DNA from: Pseudomonas putida | GTDB lineage: Bacteria > Pseudomonadota > Gammaproteobacteria > Pseudomonadales > Pseudomonadaceae | Direction of reading: 5' to 3' | Assembly: GCF_005080685.1 (NCBI RefSeq) | Contig: NZ_CP039371.1 | Coordinates: 2,046,001 to 2,110,000 of the forward strand | Length of the DNA: 64,000 bases | Shown: piece by piece, positions 24,799 through 34,870 of the stretch | Layout: each line of letters begins with the position of its first letter | Position numbering within the stretch: the first letter of the stretch is position 1 | Made by a program: the position numbers and the translations under genes | The notes under the pieces: model-generated | What the model saw: the letters and a program-made list of their open reading frames with translations, nothing else | Told to the model about the DNA's origin: nothing | The model's database searches: none

Positions 24799-26112
24799 AT
24801 GCAAGTTTCTGTTGAAAACACTTCCGCTCTCGAGCGCCGCATGACCATCGCCGTTCCGGCCGAGCGCGTCGAGAACGAAGTCAACAAGCGTCTGCAACAG
24901 ACTGCCAAGCGTGCCAAGGTCGCGGGCTTCCGCCCAGGCAAGGTGCCGATGAGCGTGATCCGTCAGCGTTTCGAAGCCGACGCCCGCCAGGAAGCGTTCG
25001 GCGACCTGGTCCAGGCTTCCTTCTACGAGGCTATCGTCGAGCAGAAGCTGAACCCGGCTGGTGCTCCGGCCGTCGAGCCGAAGTCCTTCGAAAAGGGCAA
25101 GGACCTGGAATTCGTCGCCATCTTCGAAGTGTTCCCTGAGTTCACCGTTGCCGGCCTTGAGTCGATCAGCGTCGAGCGCCTGAGCGCCGAAGTGGCCGAC
25201 GCCGACCTGGACAACATGCTCGAAGTGCTGCGCAAGCAGAACGTACGCTTCGAAAACGTCGAGCGCGCCGCCCAGAACGACGACCAGGTCAACATCGACT
25301 TCGTCGGCAAGATCGACGGCGAAGCCTTCGCCGGCGGTTCGGCCAAGGGCACCCAGCTGGTGCTGGGCTCCGGTCGCATGATCCCTGGCTTCGAAGATGG
25401 CCTGGTTGGCGCCAAGGCTGGTGAAGAGCGCGTTGTCAACGTGACCTTCCCAGAGGACTACCAGAACCTGGACCTGGCCGGTAAGGCCGCCGAGTTCACC
25501 ATCACCGTCAACAGCGTCGCTGCTCCAGAGCTGCCAGAGCTGAACGAAGCCTTCTTCGCCCAGTTCGGCATCAAGGAATCGACCCTGGAAGGCTTCCGCG
25601 CCGAAGTTCGCAAGAACATGGAGCGTGAACTGCGTCAGGCCATCAAGACCAAGGTCAAGAACCAGGTCATGGACGGTCTGCTGGCTGCCAACCCGATCGA
25701 AGTGCCGAAGGCCCTGCTGGAAAACGAAGTCAACCGTCTGCGCGTGCAGGCCGTCCAGCAGTTCGGTGGCAACATCAAGCCTGAGCAACTGCCGGCCGAG
25801 CTGTTCGAAGAGCAAGCCAAGCGCCGCGTGGTGCTGGGCCTGATCGTCGCCGAGGTGGTCAAGCAGTTCGAGCTGAAGCCGGACGACGCCAAGGTCCGCG
25901 AGATGATCGAGGAAATGGCTTCGGCTTACCAAGAGCCTGAGCAGGTTATCGCCTGGTACTACAAGAACGACCAGCAACTGAACGAAGTGCGTTCGGTTGT
26001 GCTGGAAGAGCAAGTTGTAGATACTGTTCTGCAGAAAGCGACTGTGACCGACAAGTCGGTCTCGTACGAAGAAGCCGTAAAGCCAGCACAGGCCCCAGCC
26101 GAAGCTGAGTAA
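24799..26112 (+). CDS. tig: Trigger factor, ribosome-associated chaperone and prolyl isomerase
   Basis: 437 residues. The N-terminal ribosome-binding domain contains [16 protein letters not shown], the signature loop that docks on ribosomal protein L23. The FKBP-type domain is at about 160-245 ([20 protein letters not shown]), followed by a helical C-terminal chaperone body. The start [14 protein letters not shown] matches the family; GAGGAATATCC precedes it. First of the protein-quality run tig-clpP-clpX-lon, the usual order in gammaproteobacteria. Confidence 0.97.
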   Translation: MQVSVENTSALERRMTIAVPAERVENEVNKRLQQTAKRAKVAGFRPGKVPMSVIRQRFEADARQEAFGDLVQASFYEAIVEQKLNPAGAPAVEPKSFEKGKDLEFVAIFEVFPEFTVAGLESISVERLSAEVADADLDNMLEVLRKQNVRFENVERAAQNDDQVNIDFVGKIDGEAFAGGSAKGTQLVLGSGRMIPGFEDGLVGAKAGEERVVNVTFPEDYQNLDLAGKAAEFTITVNSVAAPELPELNEAFFAQFGIKESTLEGFRAEVRKNMERELRQAIKTKVKNQVMDGLLAANPIEVPKALLENEVNRLRVQAVQQFGGNIKPEQLPAELFEEQAKRRVVLGLIVAEVVKQFELKPDDAKVREMIEEMASAYQEPEQVIAWYYKNDQQLNEVRSVVLEEQVVDTVLQKATVTDKSVSYEEAVKPAQAPAEAE

Positions 26113-26137
26113 TACGTTTCTCTCGTAGGAAACCCCC

Positions 26138-26164
26138 ACAAGCCAGCCTTCGCGCTGGCTTGTG
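26138..26164 (+). other. Hairpin between tig and clpP
   Basis: ACAAGCCAGC and GCTGGCTTGT pair around CTTCGC with no T-run after. It could stabilise the tig 3' end or attenuate read-through into clpP; it is not a classic terminator. Confidence 0.5.
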
Positions 26165-26203
26165 CGTTATCAAGCCATGACTATTTGGGAGTGAGCGCAG
26201 GAC

Positions 26204-26845
26204 ATGTCCCGCAATTCTTATATTCAGCAGAGCTCTGACATCCAGGCTGCAGGCGGCCTGGTCCCGATGGTTATCGAGCAATCCGCCCGTGGCGAACGCG
26301 CCTACGATATCTACTCGCGCCTCTTGAAGGAGCGTGTGATCTTCCTGGTCGGTCCCGTAGAGGACTACATGGCCAACCTGGTTGTGGCGCAGCTCTTGTT
26401 CCTGGAAGCGGAAAACCCGGACAAGGATATCCATCTCTACATCAACTCCCCAGGCGGCTCGGTCACTGCAGGCATGTCGATCTACGACACCATGCAGTTC
26501 ATCAAGCCGGACGTGTCGACCATCTGCATCGGCCAGGCCTGCAGCATGGGCGCCTTCCTGCTGGCTGCCGGGGCCAAGGGCAAGCGTCACTGCCTGCCGA
26601 ACTCGCGCGTGATGATTCACCAGCCACTGGGCGGTTTCCAGGGCCAGGCCACCGATATCGAGATCCATGCCCAGGAAATCCTCAATATCAAGGCACGCCT
26701 GAACGAGCTGCTGGCCTACCACACCGGCCAGGACCTCGAGACCATCAAGCGCGACACCGAACGTGACAACTTCATGAGCGCCTCGCGCGCGGCCGAGTAC
26801 GGCCTGATCGACTCGGTCTACGACAAGCGGCAACTGGCCTCCTGA
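26204..26845 (+). CDS. clpP: ATP-dependent Clp protease proteolytic subunit
   Basis: 213 residues. Serine peptidase forming the tetradecameric chamber that pairs with ClpX or Clp[16 protein letters not shown] holds nucleophile Ser114 and [10 protein letters not shown] holds His139. [13 protein letters not shown] is the oxyanion-hole strand. ATG 26204 follows GGGAGTGAGCGCAGGAC. It lies 91 bases after tig and 108 before clpX, with hairpins in both gaps that may tune relative expression. Confidence 0.97.
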   Translation: MSRNSYIQQSSDIQAAGGLVPMVIEQSARGERAYDIYSRLLKERVIFLVGPVEDYMANLVVAQLLFLEAENPDKDIHLYINSPGGSVTAGMSIYDTMQFIKPDVSTICIGQACSMGAFLLAAGAKGKRHCLPNSRVMIHQPLGGFQGQATDIEIHAQEILNIKARLNELLAYHTGQDLETIKRDTERDNFMSASRAAEYGLIDSVYDKRQLAS

Positions 26846-26860
26846 ACCCAGGGGCCAGAG

Positions 26861-26887
26861 CAGGTAGGCGCCGAAAGCGCCTACCTG
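26861..26887 (+). other. Hairpin between clpP and clpX
   Basis: CAGGTAGGCGC and GCGCCTACCTG form a perfect 11-bp stem with a five-base loop (CGAAA). Only GGACTTGAAAAAG follows, so a 3'-stabilising or attenuating role is more likely than full termination. Confidence 0.55.
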
Positions 26888-26953
26888 CGGACTTGAAAAA
26901 GCCCGCAATTGCCTTCATCTTGTGTTGCAAGCCTACCGGATTGGATCGATCGA

Positions 26954-28237
26954 ATGACTGACACCCGTAACGGCGAGGACAGCGGCAAATTGCTCTATTG
27001 CTCCTTCTGCGGCAAAAGCCAGCACGAAGTGCGCAAATTGATTGCCGGGCCCTCGGTATTTATCTGCGACGAGTGCGTCGACCTGTGCAATGACATCATC
27101 CGCGAGGAGGTGCAGGAAGCCCAGGCCGAGAGCAACGCGCACAAATTACCTTCGCCGAAAGAAATCAGCGGCATCCTTGACCAGTACGTCATCGGTCAGG
27201 AACGTGCCAAGAAGGTGCTGTCGGTAGCGGTGTACAACCACTACAAGCGCCTGAACCAGCGTGACAAGAAGGGTGACGAGGTCGAACTCGGCAAGAGCAA
27301 CATCCTGCTCATCGGGCCGACCGGCTCGGGCAAGACCCTGCTCGCCGAAACCCTTGCGCGCTTGTTGAACGTACCGTTCACCATCGCCGACGCCACCACC
27401 CTGACCGAAGCCGGTTACGTGGGTGAGGACGTCGAGAACATCATTCAGAAGCTGTTGCAGAAGTGCGACTACGACGTGGAAAAGGCCCAGATGGGCATCG
27501 TCTACATCGACGAGATCGACAAGATTTCGCGCAAGTCGGACAACCCGTCCATTACCCGTGACGTTTCGGGTGAGGGCGTGCAGCAGGCGTTGCTGAAGCT
27601 GATCGAAGGCACCGTGGCCTCCGTTCCGCCGCAAGGGGGGCGCAAGCACCCGCAACAGGAGTTCCTGCAGGTCGATACCCGCAACATCCTGTTCATCTGC
27701 GGCGGCGCGTTCTCGGGCCTGGAAAAGGTCATCCAGAACCGCTCCACCCGAGGTGGTATCGGTTTTGGCGCCGAAGTGCGCAGCAAGGAAGAGGGCAAGA
27801 AGGTCGGCGAGTCCCTGCGTGAGGTCGAACCGGACGATCTGGTGAAGTTTGGCCTGATCCCCGAATTCGTTGGCCGCCTGCCGGTACTGGCGACCCTCGA
27901 CGAGCTGGACGAGGCTGCTCTGATGCAGATCCTCACCGAGCCGAAGAACGCCCTGACCAAGCAGTATGCCAAGCTGTTCGAGATGGAAAGCGTCGACCTC
28001 GAGTTCCGCAGCGATGCGCTCAAGGCCGTTGCTCGCAAGGCCCTGGAGCGCAAAACCGGCGCCCGTGGCCTGCGTTCGATCCTCGAGGGCGTGCTGCTCG
28101 ACACCATGTACGAGATTCCTTCGCAGAAGGATGTCAGCAAGGTGGTGATCGATGAGAGCGTCATCGATGGCACGTCGCAGCCGCTGTTGATCTACGAAAA
28201 CAGCGAGCCGCAAGCCAAGGCTGCCCCCGACGCCTGA
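26954..28237 (+). CDS. clpX: ATP-dependent Clp protease unfoldase subunit ClpX
   Basis: 427 residues. The N-terminal zinc-binding domain uses Cys16, Cys19, Cys38 and Cys41 (CSFC, CDEC). The AAA+ module has Walker A GPTGSGKT, Walker [11 protein letters not shown], the pore loop region [10 protein letters not shown], and the IGF loop that docks on ClpP (GIGFGAEV). ATG 26954 gives the family N-terminus MTDTRNGED. It unfolds ssrA-tagged and other substrates for ClpP. A strong terminator follows. Confidence 0.97.
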   Translation: MTDTRNGEDSGKLLYCSFCGKSQHEVRKLIAGPSVFICDECVDLCNDIIREEVQEAQAESNAHKLPSPKEISGILDQYVIGQERAKKVLSVAVYNHYKRLNQRDKKGDEVELGKSNILLIGPTGSGKTLLAETLARLLNVPFTIADATTLTEAGYVGEDVENIIQKLLQKCDYDVEKAQMGIVYIDEIDKISRKSDNPSITRDVSGEGVQQALLKLIEGTVASVPPQGGRKHPQQEFLQVDTRNILFICGGAFSGLEKVIQNRSTRGGIGFGAEVRSKEEGKKVGESLREVEPDDLVKFGLIPEFVGRLPVLATLDELDEAALMQILTEPKNALTKQYAKLFEMESVDLEFRSDALKAVARKALERKTGARGLRSILEGVLLDTMYEIPSQKDVSKVVIDESVIDGTSQPLLIYENSEPQAKAAPDA

Positions 28238-28258
28238 GTCGGTGCGTGTGGTAGATAG

Positions 28259-28290
28259 CAAAAAGGGGCCTATGGGCCCCTTTTTGCTTT
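28259..28290 (+). terminator. Intrinsic terminator after clpX
   Basis: AAAAGGGGCC, TAT loop, GGCCCCTTTTT with further T residues: a 10-bp GC-rich stem plus U-tract 20 bases past the clpX stop. Confidence 0.9.
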
Positions 28291-28303
28291 TCCTGCACTA
28301 GCG

Positions 28304-28332
28304 CTTGTAATTTCCCAGGCGTGCCCCCACAT
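28304..28332 (+). promoter_or_regulatory. Sigma-32 heat-shock promoter of lon
   Basis: CTTGTAA at 28304-28310, 13-base spacer, CCCCCACAT at 28324-28332; close to the sigma-32 consensus CTTGAAA-N13-CCCCAT. It lies ~60 bases before the lon start, directly after the clpX terminator. Heat induction of lon is established in other bacteria; the promoter is inferred from sequence. Confidence 0.7.
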
Positions 28333-28391
28333 TAGCTCCAAGCAACATTTCCAACGGTTTCCGGCCACAAGGCCGCTGTAGAGGCGAAATC

Positions 28392-30788
28392 ATGAAGACC
28401 ACCCTCGACTTGCCTCTTTTGCCATTGCGCGACGTCGTCGTCTATCCGCATATGGTCATCCCGCTGTTCGTGGGGCGCGAAAAGTCCATCGAAGCCCTCG
28501 AGGCCGCGATGACGGGCGAGAAGCAGATTCTCCTGCTGGCCCAGAAGAACCCAGCCGACGATGATCCGGGCGAAGATGCCCTGTACCGTGTCGGTACCGT
28601 CGCCACCGTGCTGCAATTGCTCAAGCTGCCTGATGGCACCGTCAAGGTGCTGGTAGAAGGCGAGCAGCGAGGCGCCGTCGAGCGCTTCAACGAAGTGGAC
28701 GGGCACATCCGTGCCGAAGTCTCCCTGATCGATGAAATCGACGCCGCCGAGCGCGAGTCGGAAGTCTTCGTGCGTACCTTGCTGTCGCAGTTCGAGCAAT
28801 ACGTTCAACTGGGCAAGAAGGTGCCAGCCGAGGTTCTGTCGTCGCTCAACAGCATCGAAGAGCCGGGGCGCCTGGTCGACACCATGGCCGCGCACATGGC
28901 CTTGAAGATCGAGCAGAAGCAGGACATTCTCGAGATCGTCGACCTGGCTGCGCGTGTCGAACACGTGCTGGCGCTGCTGGATGCCGAGATCGACCTGCTG
29001 CAGGTCGAGAAGCGCATCCGTGGCCGGGTCAAGAAACAAATGGAGCGCAGCCAGCGCGAGTACTACCTGAATGAGCAGATGAAGGCCATTCAGAAGGAGC
29101 TCGGCGATGGCGATGAAGGCCACAACGAAGTCGAGGAGCTGAAAAAGCGCATCGACGCCGCCGGTTTGCCCAAGGATGCCTTGGCCAAGGCCCAGGCCGA
29201 GCTGAACAAGCTCAAGCAGATGTCGCCGATGTCGGCCGAGGCCACCGTGGTACGCACCTACCTCGACTGGCTCGTGCAGGTGCCGTGGAAGGCCCAGAGC
29301 AAGGTTCGCCTTGACCTGACCAAGGCCGAGGAGATCCTCGATGCCGACCACTATGGCCTGGAAGAGGTCAAGGAACGCATTCTTGAGTACCTCGCCGTAC
29401 AGAAGCGCGTGAAGAAGATCCGTGGCCCGGTACTGTGCCTGGTCGGCCCGCCTGGCGTGGGCAAGACCTCCCTGGCCGAGTCGATCGCCGCCGCGACCAA
29501 CCGCAAGTTCGTGCGCATGGCCCTCGGTGGCGTGCGTGACGAGGCCGAGATCCGTGGCCACCGTCGTACCTACATCGGCTCCATGCCGGGCCGGTTGATC
29601 CAGAAAATGACCAAGGTGGGCGTACGCAACCCGCTGTTCCTGCTCGACGAGATCGACAAGATGGGCAGCGACATGCGTGGCGACCCGGCTTCGGCGTTGC
29701 TGGAGGTGCTCGATCCCGAGCAGAACCACAACTTCAACGACCACTACCTGGAGGTCGACTACGACCTCTCGGACGTGATGTTCCTGTGCACCTCGAACTC
29801 GATGAACATCCCGCCGGCATTGCTGGACCGGATGGAAGTCATCCGCCTGCCGGGTTACACCGAGGACGAGAAGATCAACATCGCGGTCAAGTACCTGACG
29901 CCCAAGCAGGTCAAGGCCAACGGTTTGAAGAAAGAAGAGCTCGAGATCGACGTCTCGGCCATTCGCGACATCATCCGCTACTACACCCGCGAGGCAGGTG
30001 TGCGTGGCCTCGAGCGCCAGATCGCCAAGGTCTGCCGCAAGGTGGTCAAGGAACACACCGGGCAGAAGCAGGTGCGGGTCAAGGTCACCGGTGAGCAGCT
30101 CGAGCATCTGCTGGGTGTGCGCAAGTTCCGCTACGGCCTGGCCGAGCAGCAGGACCAGATCGGCCAGGTTACCGGGCTTGCCTGGACCCAGGTGGGCGGT
30201 GAACTGCTGACCATCGAAGCCGTGGTCATCCCCGGCAAGGGCCAGTTGATCAAGACCGGCTCGCTCGGCGACGTCATGGTCGAATCGATCACCGCCGCGC
30301 AGACCGTGGTCCGCAGCCGTGCTCGCAGCCTGGGCATCGCTGCCGATTTCCATGAGAAGCACGACGTGCACATCCACATGCCCGAGGGCGCCACGCCCAA
30401 GGATGGCCCGAGTGCCGGTATTGGCATGTGCACCGCACTGGTGTCGGCGCTGACCCAGATTCCGGTACGTGCCGACGTGGCCATGACCGGCGAAATCACC
30501 CTGCGTGGCCAGGTGTTGGCCATCGGTGGGTTGAAGGAAAAACTGCTGGCTGCGCACCGTGGGGGCATCAAGACGGTGATCATTCCGGAGGAGAATGTTC
30601 GCGATTTGAAGGAAATTCCTGAAAATATCAAACAGGATCTGCAAATCAAACCGGTTAAATGGATTGACGAAGTCCTGCAAATTGCGCTGCAATACGCCCC
30701 GGAGCCCTTGCCAGATGTGGCTCCTGAGATTGTCGCGAAAGATGAAAAGCGCGACGGCGATGCTAAGGAAAGAATCAGCACGCATTAG
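28392..30788 (+). CDS. lon: ATP-dependent protease Lon
   Basis: 798 residues. N-terminal substrate-recognition LON domain ([20 protein letters not shown]), AAA+ module with Walker [11 protein letters not shown] and Walker [13 protein letters not shown], then the peptidase domain with Ser674 in DGPSAGIGM and Lys717 in [10 protein letters not shown] forming the catalytic dyad. Full length compared with E. coli Lon (784). Cytosolic degradation of damaged and regulatory proteins. Own transcription from the sigma-32-like promoter upstream; hupB follows after 151 bases with its own promoter. Confidence 0.97.
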   Translation: MKTTLDLPLLPLRDVVVYPHMVIPLFVGREKSIEALEAAMTGEKQILLLAQKNPADDDPGEDALYRVGTVATVLQLLKLPDGTVKVLVEGEQRGAVERFNEVDGHIRAEVSLIDEIDAAERESEVFVRTLLSQFEQYVQLGKKVPAEVLSSLNSIEEPGRLVDTMAAHMALKIEQKQDILEIVDLAARVEHVLALLDAEIDLLQVEKRIRGRVKKQMERSQREYYLNEQMKAIQKELGDGDEGHNEVEELKKRIDAAGLPKDALAKAQAELNKLKQMSPMSAEATVVRTYLDWLVQVPWKAQSKVRLDLTKAEEILDADHYGLEEVKERILEYLAVQKRVKKIRGPVLCLVGPPGVGKTSLAESIAAATNRKFVRMALGGVRDEAEIRGHRRTYIGSMPGRLIQKMTKVGVRNPLFLLDEIDKMGSDMRGDPASALLEVLDPEQNHNFNDHYLEVDYDLSDVMFLCTSNSMNIPPALLDRMEVIRLPGYTEDEKINIAVKYLTPKQVKANGLKKEELEIDVSAIRDIIRYYTREAGVRGLERQIAKVCRKVVKEHTGQKQVRVKVTGEQLEHLLGVRKFRYGLAEQQDQIGQVTGLAWTQVGGELLTIEAVVIPGKGQLIKTGSLGDVMVESITAAQTVVRSRARSLGIAADFHEKHDVHIHMPEGATPKDGPSAGIGMCTALVSALTQIPVRADVAMTGEITLRGQVLAIGGLKEKLLAAHRGGIKTVIIPEENVRDLKEIPENIKQDLQIKPVKWIDEVLQIALQYAPEPLPDVAPEIVAKDEKRDGDAKERISTH

Positions 30789-30812
30789 TAGTTTTTGGCT
30801 GGGGGGCTTTCC

Positions 30813-30842
30813 TTGACAGTTTTTTCGGGGCCTTGCTATAAA
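30813..30842 (+). promoter_or_regulatory. Sigma-70 promoter of hupB
   Basis: Perfect TTGACA at 30813, 18-base spacer, TATAAA at 30837. Transcription would start ~90 bases before hupB, giving a long AT-rich leader. Confidence 0.75.
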
Positions 30843-30939
30843 GCGGCACGCTATCGTCAGTAAGCCACTCAGCGCACGTTTCATAAGCTTTCATTACATA
30901 CTTAGAAACAAACTCAATAGAGATATAAGGGGACTTAGA

Positions 30940-31212
30940 GTGAACAAGTCGGAACTGATTGACGCTATCGCCGCTTCTGCAGACATCCCGAAAGCTGTAG
31001 CCGGCCGTGCGCTGGATGCAGTCATCGAATCCGTCACCGGCGCCCTGAAGCAAGGTGACGACGTGGTACTGGTTGGCTTCGGTACCTTCTCGGTCAAAGA
31101 GCGCGCCGAGCGCACCGGCCGCAACCCACAAACCGGCAAGGCCATCAAGATCGCCGCTGCCAAGGTTCCAGGCTTCAAGGCTGGCAAAGGCCTGAAAGAC
31201 GCCGTCAACTAA
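30940..31212 (+). CDS. hupB: DNA-binding protein HU-beta
   Basis: 90-residue nucleoid protein. The GTG start at 30940 is supported by AAGGGG nine bases upstream and the family N-terminus [11 protein letters not shown]. The HU/IHF signature [20 protein letters not shown] forms the DNA-contacting arm with the intercalating proline, and the C-terminus [16 protein letters not shown] is typical. Forms HU dimers that bend DNA. Its position between lon and ppiD is conserved in gammaproteobacteria. Confidence 0.97.
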   Translation: MNKSELIDAIAASADIPKAVAGRALDAVIESVTGALKQGDDVVLVGFGTFSVKERAERTGRNPQTGKAIKIAAAKVPGFKAGKGLKDAVN

Positions 31213-31297
31213 GTCGTCTTTCAGCCGGACCCGGCCTGGCCAGGTCCGAGCACGGTGACGGCGGGGCGCAAACGTTCCCGCCTGACACGTTTGCTAA

Positions 31298-31330
31298 GAA
31301 AAGGCGCATCCTCGGATGCGCCTTTCTTTT
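31298..31330 (+). terminator. Intrinsic terminator after hupB
   Basis: AAAGGCGCATC pairs with GATGCGCCTTT, followed by CTTTTAT. It separates hupB from the ppiD gene. Confidence 0.85.
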
Positions 31331-31393
31331 ATCAGGATTCTACCCACGCTCCGCGGTTGTCGACGCAGTGGTACAGCCGTTTCTGGGGGACGC

Positions 31394-33265
31394 ATGCTGC
31401 AAAATATCAGGGACAATTCACAAGGTTGGATTGCCAAGACCATCATCGGCCTTATCGTCATGCTGATGGCGTTGACTGGCTTCGAGGCCATTTTCCAGGC
31501 CGCCACTCATAGCCAGGACGCCGCCAAGGTGAACGGCGAGACCATCAGCCAGAACGAGCTGAGCCAGGCGGCCGACATGCAGCGCCGCCAGCTCATGCAA
31601 CAGCTGGGCAAGGATTTCGACCCGGCTCTGCTGGATGAAAAAATGCTGCGCGAAGCGGCGCTCAAGGGGCTGATCGACCGCAAACTGCTGCTGCAGGGTG
31701 CTGCCGATGCCAAGTTCGCCTTCTCCGAGGCCGCGCTGGATCAGGTGATCCTGCAGACGCCGGAATTCCAGGTGGACGGCAAGTTCAATGCCGACCGTTT
31801 CGACCAGGTCATCCGCCAGATGGGCTACAGCCGCATGCAATTCCGCGACATGCTGGCCGAAGAGATGCTCATCGGCCAGTTGCGCACCGGGATCGCCGGC
31901 AGTAGCTTCGTCACCGACCAGCAGGTGGACGCTTTCGCCCGCCTGGAAAAACAGACCCGCGACTTCGCCTCCCTGACCTTCAAGGCCAACCCGGCCGCGA
32001 TCAAGATCAGCGACGAAGAGATCAAGGCGCACTACGACCAGCACGCCAAGGAATTCATGAGTCCCGACCAGGTGGTCATCGACTATGTCGAACTCAAGAA
32101 ATCGGCGTTCTTCGATCAGGTCAAGGTCAGCGACGAAGAGCTCAAGGCGCAGTACGAGAAGGAAATCGCCAACCTCGTCGAACAGCGCCATGCCGCGCAT
32201 ATCCTCATCGAGGTCAACGACAAGGTGACCGATGCCCAGGCCAAGGCCCGCATCGAGGAAGTGCAGCAGCGCCTGGCCAAGGGTGAGGATTTCGCCGCGC
32301 TGGCCAAGGAGTTCTCCCAGGATCCAGGTTCGGCCAGCACCGGTGGTGATCTCGGCTTTGCAGGCCCAGGCGTTTACGACCCGGCATTCGAAACCGCGCT
32401 CTACAAGCTCGATAAGAACCAGGTCTCGGAGCCGGTGCGTACCGAGTATGGCTATCATCTGATCAAGCTGCTGGGTGTCGAGGCGCCGCAGGTGCCTAGC
32501 TTCGCCAGCCTGAAGGACAAGCTCATCCGCGACCTGAAGACGCCGCTGGTCGAGCAGCGTTACGTCGACGCCAGCAAGCAGCTGCAGGACGCCGCTTACG
32601 AGGCTTCCGACCTGGCCCAGCCGGCCCAGGACCTGAACCTCAAGGTGCAGACTTCGGCAGCGTTTGGTCGCGAAGGTGGCGACGGCATTACCGCCAACCG
32701 CCAGGTGGTACAAGCAGCGTTCTCCGAGGAAGTGCTGGAGGAGGGTGCGAACAGCACCGCCATCGAGCTGGATCCGGAAACCACTGTCGTGCTGCGGGTC
32801 AAGGAACACCGCAAGCCTGCGCAACTGCCTCTGGAAGCCGTGGCCGGCAACATCGCCGATCACCTGGCCAAGGAAAAGGCTACCGCCGAGCTCAAGGCCA
32901 AGGCCGACAAGCTGATCGCCGGTCTGCGTGACGGCTCCATCGCCGGTGCCCAGGCCTACGAAGGCCAGGTCTGGAAACCAGCCGAAGCGGTCACCCGTGG
33001 CCAGGATGGCATCGACCCGGCCGAGCTGCAGGCGCTGTTCCGCCTGGCCAAGCCAGAAGCCAAGGACAAGCCGGTCTACGGCAGCGTGGCCCTGGCTGAC
33101 GGTAGCCTGGTGGTGTTGCAGCTCAAGGGCGTCAACGAAGGCGCTGCGGCCACCGACGAGGAGAAGCAGCAGATTCGTCGCTACCTCGCCTCGCGTGCGG
33201 GCCAGCAGGACTTCGCTGCGTTCCGCAAGCAGCTCGAAGGCAGCGCGGATATCACGCGTTACTGA
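31394..33265 (+). CDS. ppiD: Periplasmic folding chaperone PpiD (SurA/parvulin family)
   Basis: 623 residues from ATG 31394 (GGGGGACGC upstream). A single N-terminal membrane anchor at about 13-33 (KTIIGLIVMLMALTGFEAIF) holds a large periplasmic body. SurA-N-like helices come first, then a parvulin domain around 265-360 (HAAHILIEVNDKVTDAQAKA; TGGDLGFAGPGVY; TEYGYHLIKLLGVE) and a C-terminal helical domain. Helps outer-membrane and secreted proteins fold near the Sec translocon. Conserved order hupB-ppiD. A hairpin terminator follows. Confidence 0.93.
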   Translation: MLQNIRDNSQGWIAKTIIGLIVMLMALTGFEAIFQAATHSQDAAKVNGETISQNELSQAADMQRRQLMQQLGKDFDPALLDEKMLREAALKGLIDRKLLLQGAADAKFAFSEAALDQVILQTPEFQVDGKFNADRFDQVIRQMGYSRMQFRDMLAEEMLIGQLRTGIAGSSFVTDQQVDAFARLEKQTRDFASLTFKANPAAIKISDEEIKAHYDQHAKEFMSPDQVVIDYVELKKSAFFDQVKVSDEELKAQYEKEIANLVEQRHAAHILIEVNDKVTDAQAKARIEEVQQRLAKGEDFAALAKEFSQDPGSASTGGDLGFAGPGVYDPAFETALYKLDKNQVSEPVRTEYGYHLIKLLGVEAPQVPSFASLKDKLIRDLKTPLVEQRYVDASKQLQDAAYEASDLAQPAQDLNLKVQTSAAFGREGGDGITANRQVVQAAFSEEVLEEGANSTAIELDPETTVVLRVKEHRKPAQLPLEAVAGNIADHLAKEKATAELKAKADKLIAGLRDGSIAGAQAYEGQVWKPAEAVTRGQDGIDPAELQALFRLAKPEAKDKPVYGSVALADGSLVVLQLKGVNEGAAATDEEKQQIRRYLASRAGQQDFAAFRKQLEGSADITRY

Positions 33266-33282
33266 GTGCTCGCTGCATGACG

Positions 33283-33315
33283 AAACAGGCCGCTATATGC
33301 GGCCTGTCTCGTTTC
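33283..33315 (+). terminator. Terminator after ppiD
   Basis: ACAGGCCGC pairs with GCGGCCTGT around TATAT, with a T-rich CTCGTTTCTG tail. It may also serve as a boundary to the convergent patatin gene. Confidence 0.75.
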
Positions 33316-33357
33316 TGTGGGATTGTGCTGGCTTCATCGCCGGTTCGGGCAACGCCT

Positions 33358-34398
33358 TCAGCGCTTCTGCCCTTCGTAGTTGTCCAGCGTATCGCGTGCA
33401 ATCTCCCGTCCCAGCGCGATCAGCTCCGGCGCCTTGTAGAACTCGAAGAACCGACATACCCGCTTGGGCACGTTGATCAGCACGTCTGGCGGGTAGCCGG
33501 CGATCTTGTACTGGGCCAGCGACGTCTGCATCACTTCGAAGCTCTGGTTGATCAGGTCAAGCAGCGACGCCGGCCCGACGTTGTCGACGATGAACGAACC
33601 TGTCGCCGATTTTGGCGCGCCGCTGCGTTCCGGGGCCGCTGCCGGTTGCTGGGCTTCGGGGTCGGCTTCGTCAGCCAGCCAGGGGCTGGGTGGGGCCAGG
33701 CCTTCGGTGACGATCTCCTGCTCGATGCGGATCAGTTCCTCGGCAGGCTTGCGACGAAAGGGCAGGCGCGAGCCGAGGGAGTTTATGAGCGCGTCGAAAC
33801 GCATCTTGAACGCCGCCGGGCGTTCGATCACTGGCAACTGATACTGTTTCTGGTTGGTCGAGTTGAGGTTGACCGCGATGATCAGGTCGCTGTGGCTGGA
33901 CACCACCGGGACGATCGGCAGCGGGTTGAGGATGCCGCCATCGACCAGCATGCGGTTGCCCTGCATCACGGGTGTGAACAGGCTGGGAATGGCCGCCGAG
34001 GCACGCATGGCCTGGTGCAGGCAGCCTTCCTGGAACCAGATTTCCTGCTGGTTGGTGAGATCGGTCGCGACCGCCGTGTAGGGTATGCGCAATTGCTCGA
34101 TGTTGATTTCCCCGACGATCTTGCGAATTTGCCCGAACACCTTGTCGCCCCGGATGGCGCCGAGGCGGAAGCTGACATCGACCAGGCGCAACACGTCCAG
34201 GTAGTCGAGGCTCTCGATCCAGTTGCGATAGTCCTCCAGTTTGCCAGCGGCATAGATGCCGCCAATCACCGCGCCCATGGAGCAACCTGCGACACAGGCG
34301 ATCTCGTAGCCGCGCCGCTCGATTTCCTCGATCACCCCGATGTGGGCATACCCTCGGGCGCCCCCCGAACCCAGTACCAGCGCCACGCGTTTGCTCAT
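33358..34398 (-). CDS. Patatin-like phospholipase family protein, RssA/NTE type
   Basis: 346 residues from ATG 34398 (GGGGGA upstream), beginning MSKRVALVLGSGGARGYAHI, whose GSGGARG is the oxyanion hole. GCSMGAVIGG carries the nucleophile serine of GxSxG and VDGGILNPLP the catalytic aspartate of the Ser-Asp dyad. No signal peptide, so a cytosolic lipid acyl hydrolase is predicted. The C-terminal third (PEAQQPAAAPERSG region) is low-complexity and variable. Convergent with ppiD; the natural substrate is unknown. Confidence 0.85.
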   Translation of the reverse strand: MSKRVALVLGSGGARGYAHIGVIEEIERRGYEIACVAGCSMGAVIGGIYAAGKLEDYRNWIESLDYLDVLRLVDVSFRLGAIRGDKVFGQIRKIVGEINIEQLRIPYTAVATDLTNQQEIWFQEGCLHQAMRASAAIPSLFTPVMQGNRMLVDGGILNPLPIVPVVSSHSDLIIAVNLNSTNQKQYQLPVIERPAAFKMRFDALINSLGSRLPFRRKPAEELIRIEQEIVTEGLAPPSPWLADEADPEAQQPAAAPERSGAPKSATGSFIVDNVGPASLLDLINQSFEVMQTSLAQYKIAGYPPDVLINVPKRVCRFFEFYKAPELIALGREIARDTLDNYEGQKR

Positions 34399-34577
34399 GC
34401 TGTTTCCCCCATCTGTGCAACCATGGTCCAACAATGCACCTTCGCGCGCTGTGCTTCAATGCACGCAGGGCTGAGCTACCCTAAGCAAAGCATGCTGAGC
34501 GCAGCCGTGCCGAGCACGGCACTTTTCCTTTGCCTGGGCGTCGAACAGCCATTCTTTTTCCCTTTGAGGTACCACCG

Positions 34578-34856
34578 ATGAAAGCCTGGATCTGCCTTCC
34601 TCTGATTGCCCTGGCGCTGGCTGGCTGTGCCGGCAAGACGGCCTACCGTGACAGCTGCGCGACCCAGCTGGACGCTGCCTGGAAAGAGCTCGACCTGGCC
34701 AAGGCCGAAGGCTTCGCCGGCACCGTCAGTTATTCCAAGGCCCTGTCGCTGCTGACCGGCGCCAAGACCCAGCAGCAGTTCGAAGGGTTCGAAGGTTGCA
34801 CCAACAAGGCCGAGAAGGCGCGGTTCTACATTCGTGAGTCGCGTGCCGGTCGCTGA
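34578..34856 (+). CDS. Small lipoprotein, unknown function
   Basis: 92 residues from ATG 34578 with GAGG upstream. Signal peptide MKAWICLPLIALALAGC with lipobox ALAGC, so lipid-anchored. The mature part has two further cysteines (DSCATQ and EGCTNK) that could form a disulfide, and is helical with ELDLAKAEGFAGTVSYSKAL resembling a short repeat unit. Conserved-looking but unrecognised; probably co-transcribed with the CHAD gene 14 bases downstream. Confidence 0.75.
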   Translation: MKAWICLPLIALALAGCAGKTAYRDSCATQLDAAWKELDLAKAEGFAGTVSYSKALSLLTGAKTQQQFEGFEGCTNKAEKARFYIRESRAGR

Positions 34857-34870
34857 CCAAGGAGTTACGT

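Noticed and set aside
28332..30884. 850-codon minus-strand frame over lon
   Set aside because: Antisense of a fully conserved lon gene; compositional artefact.
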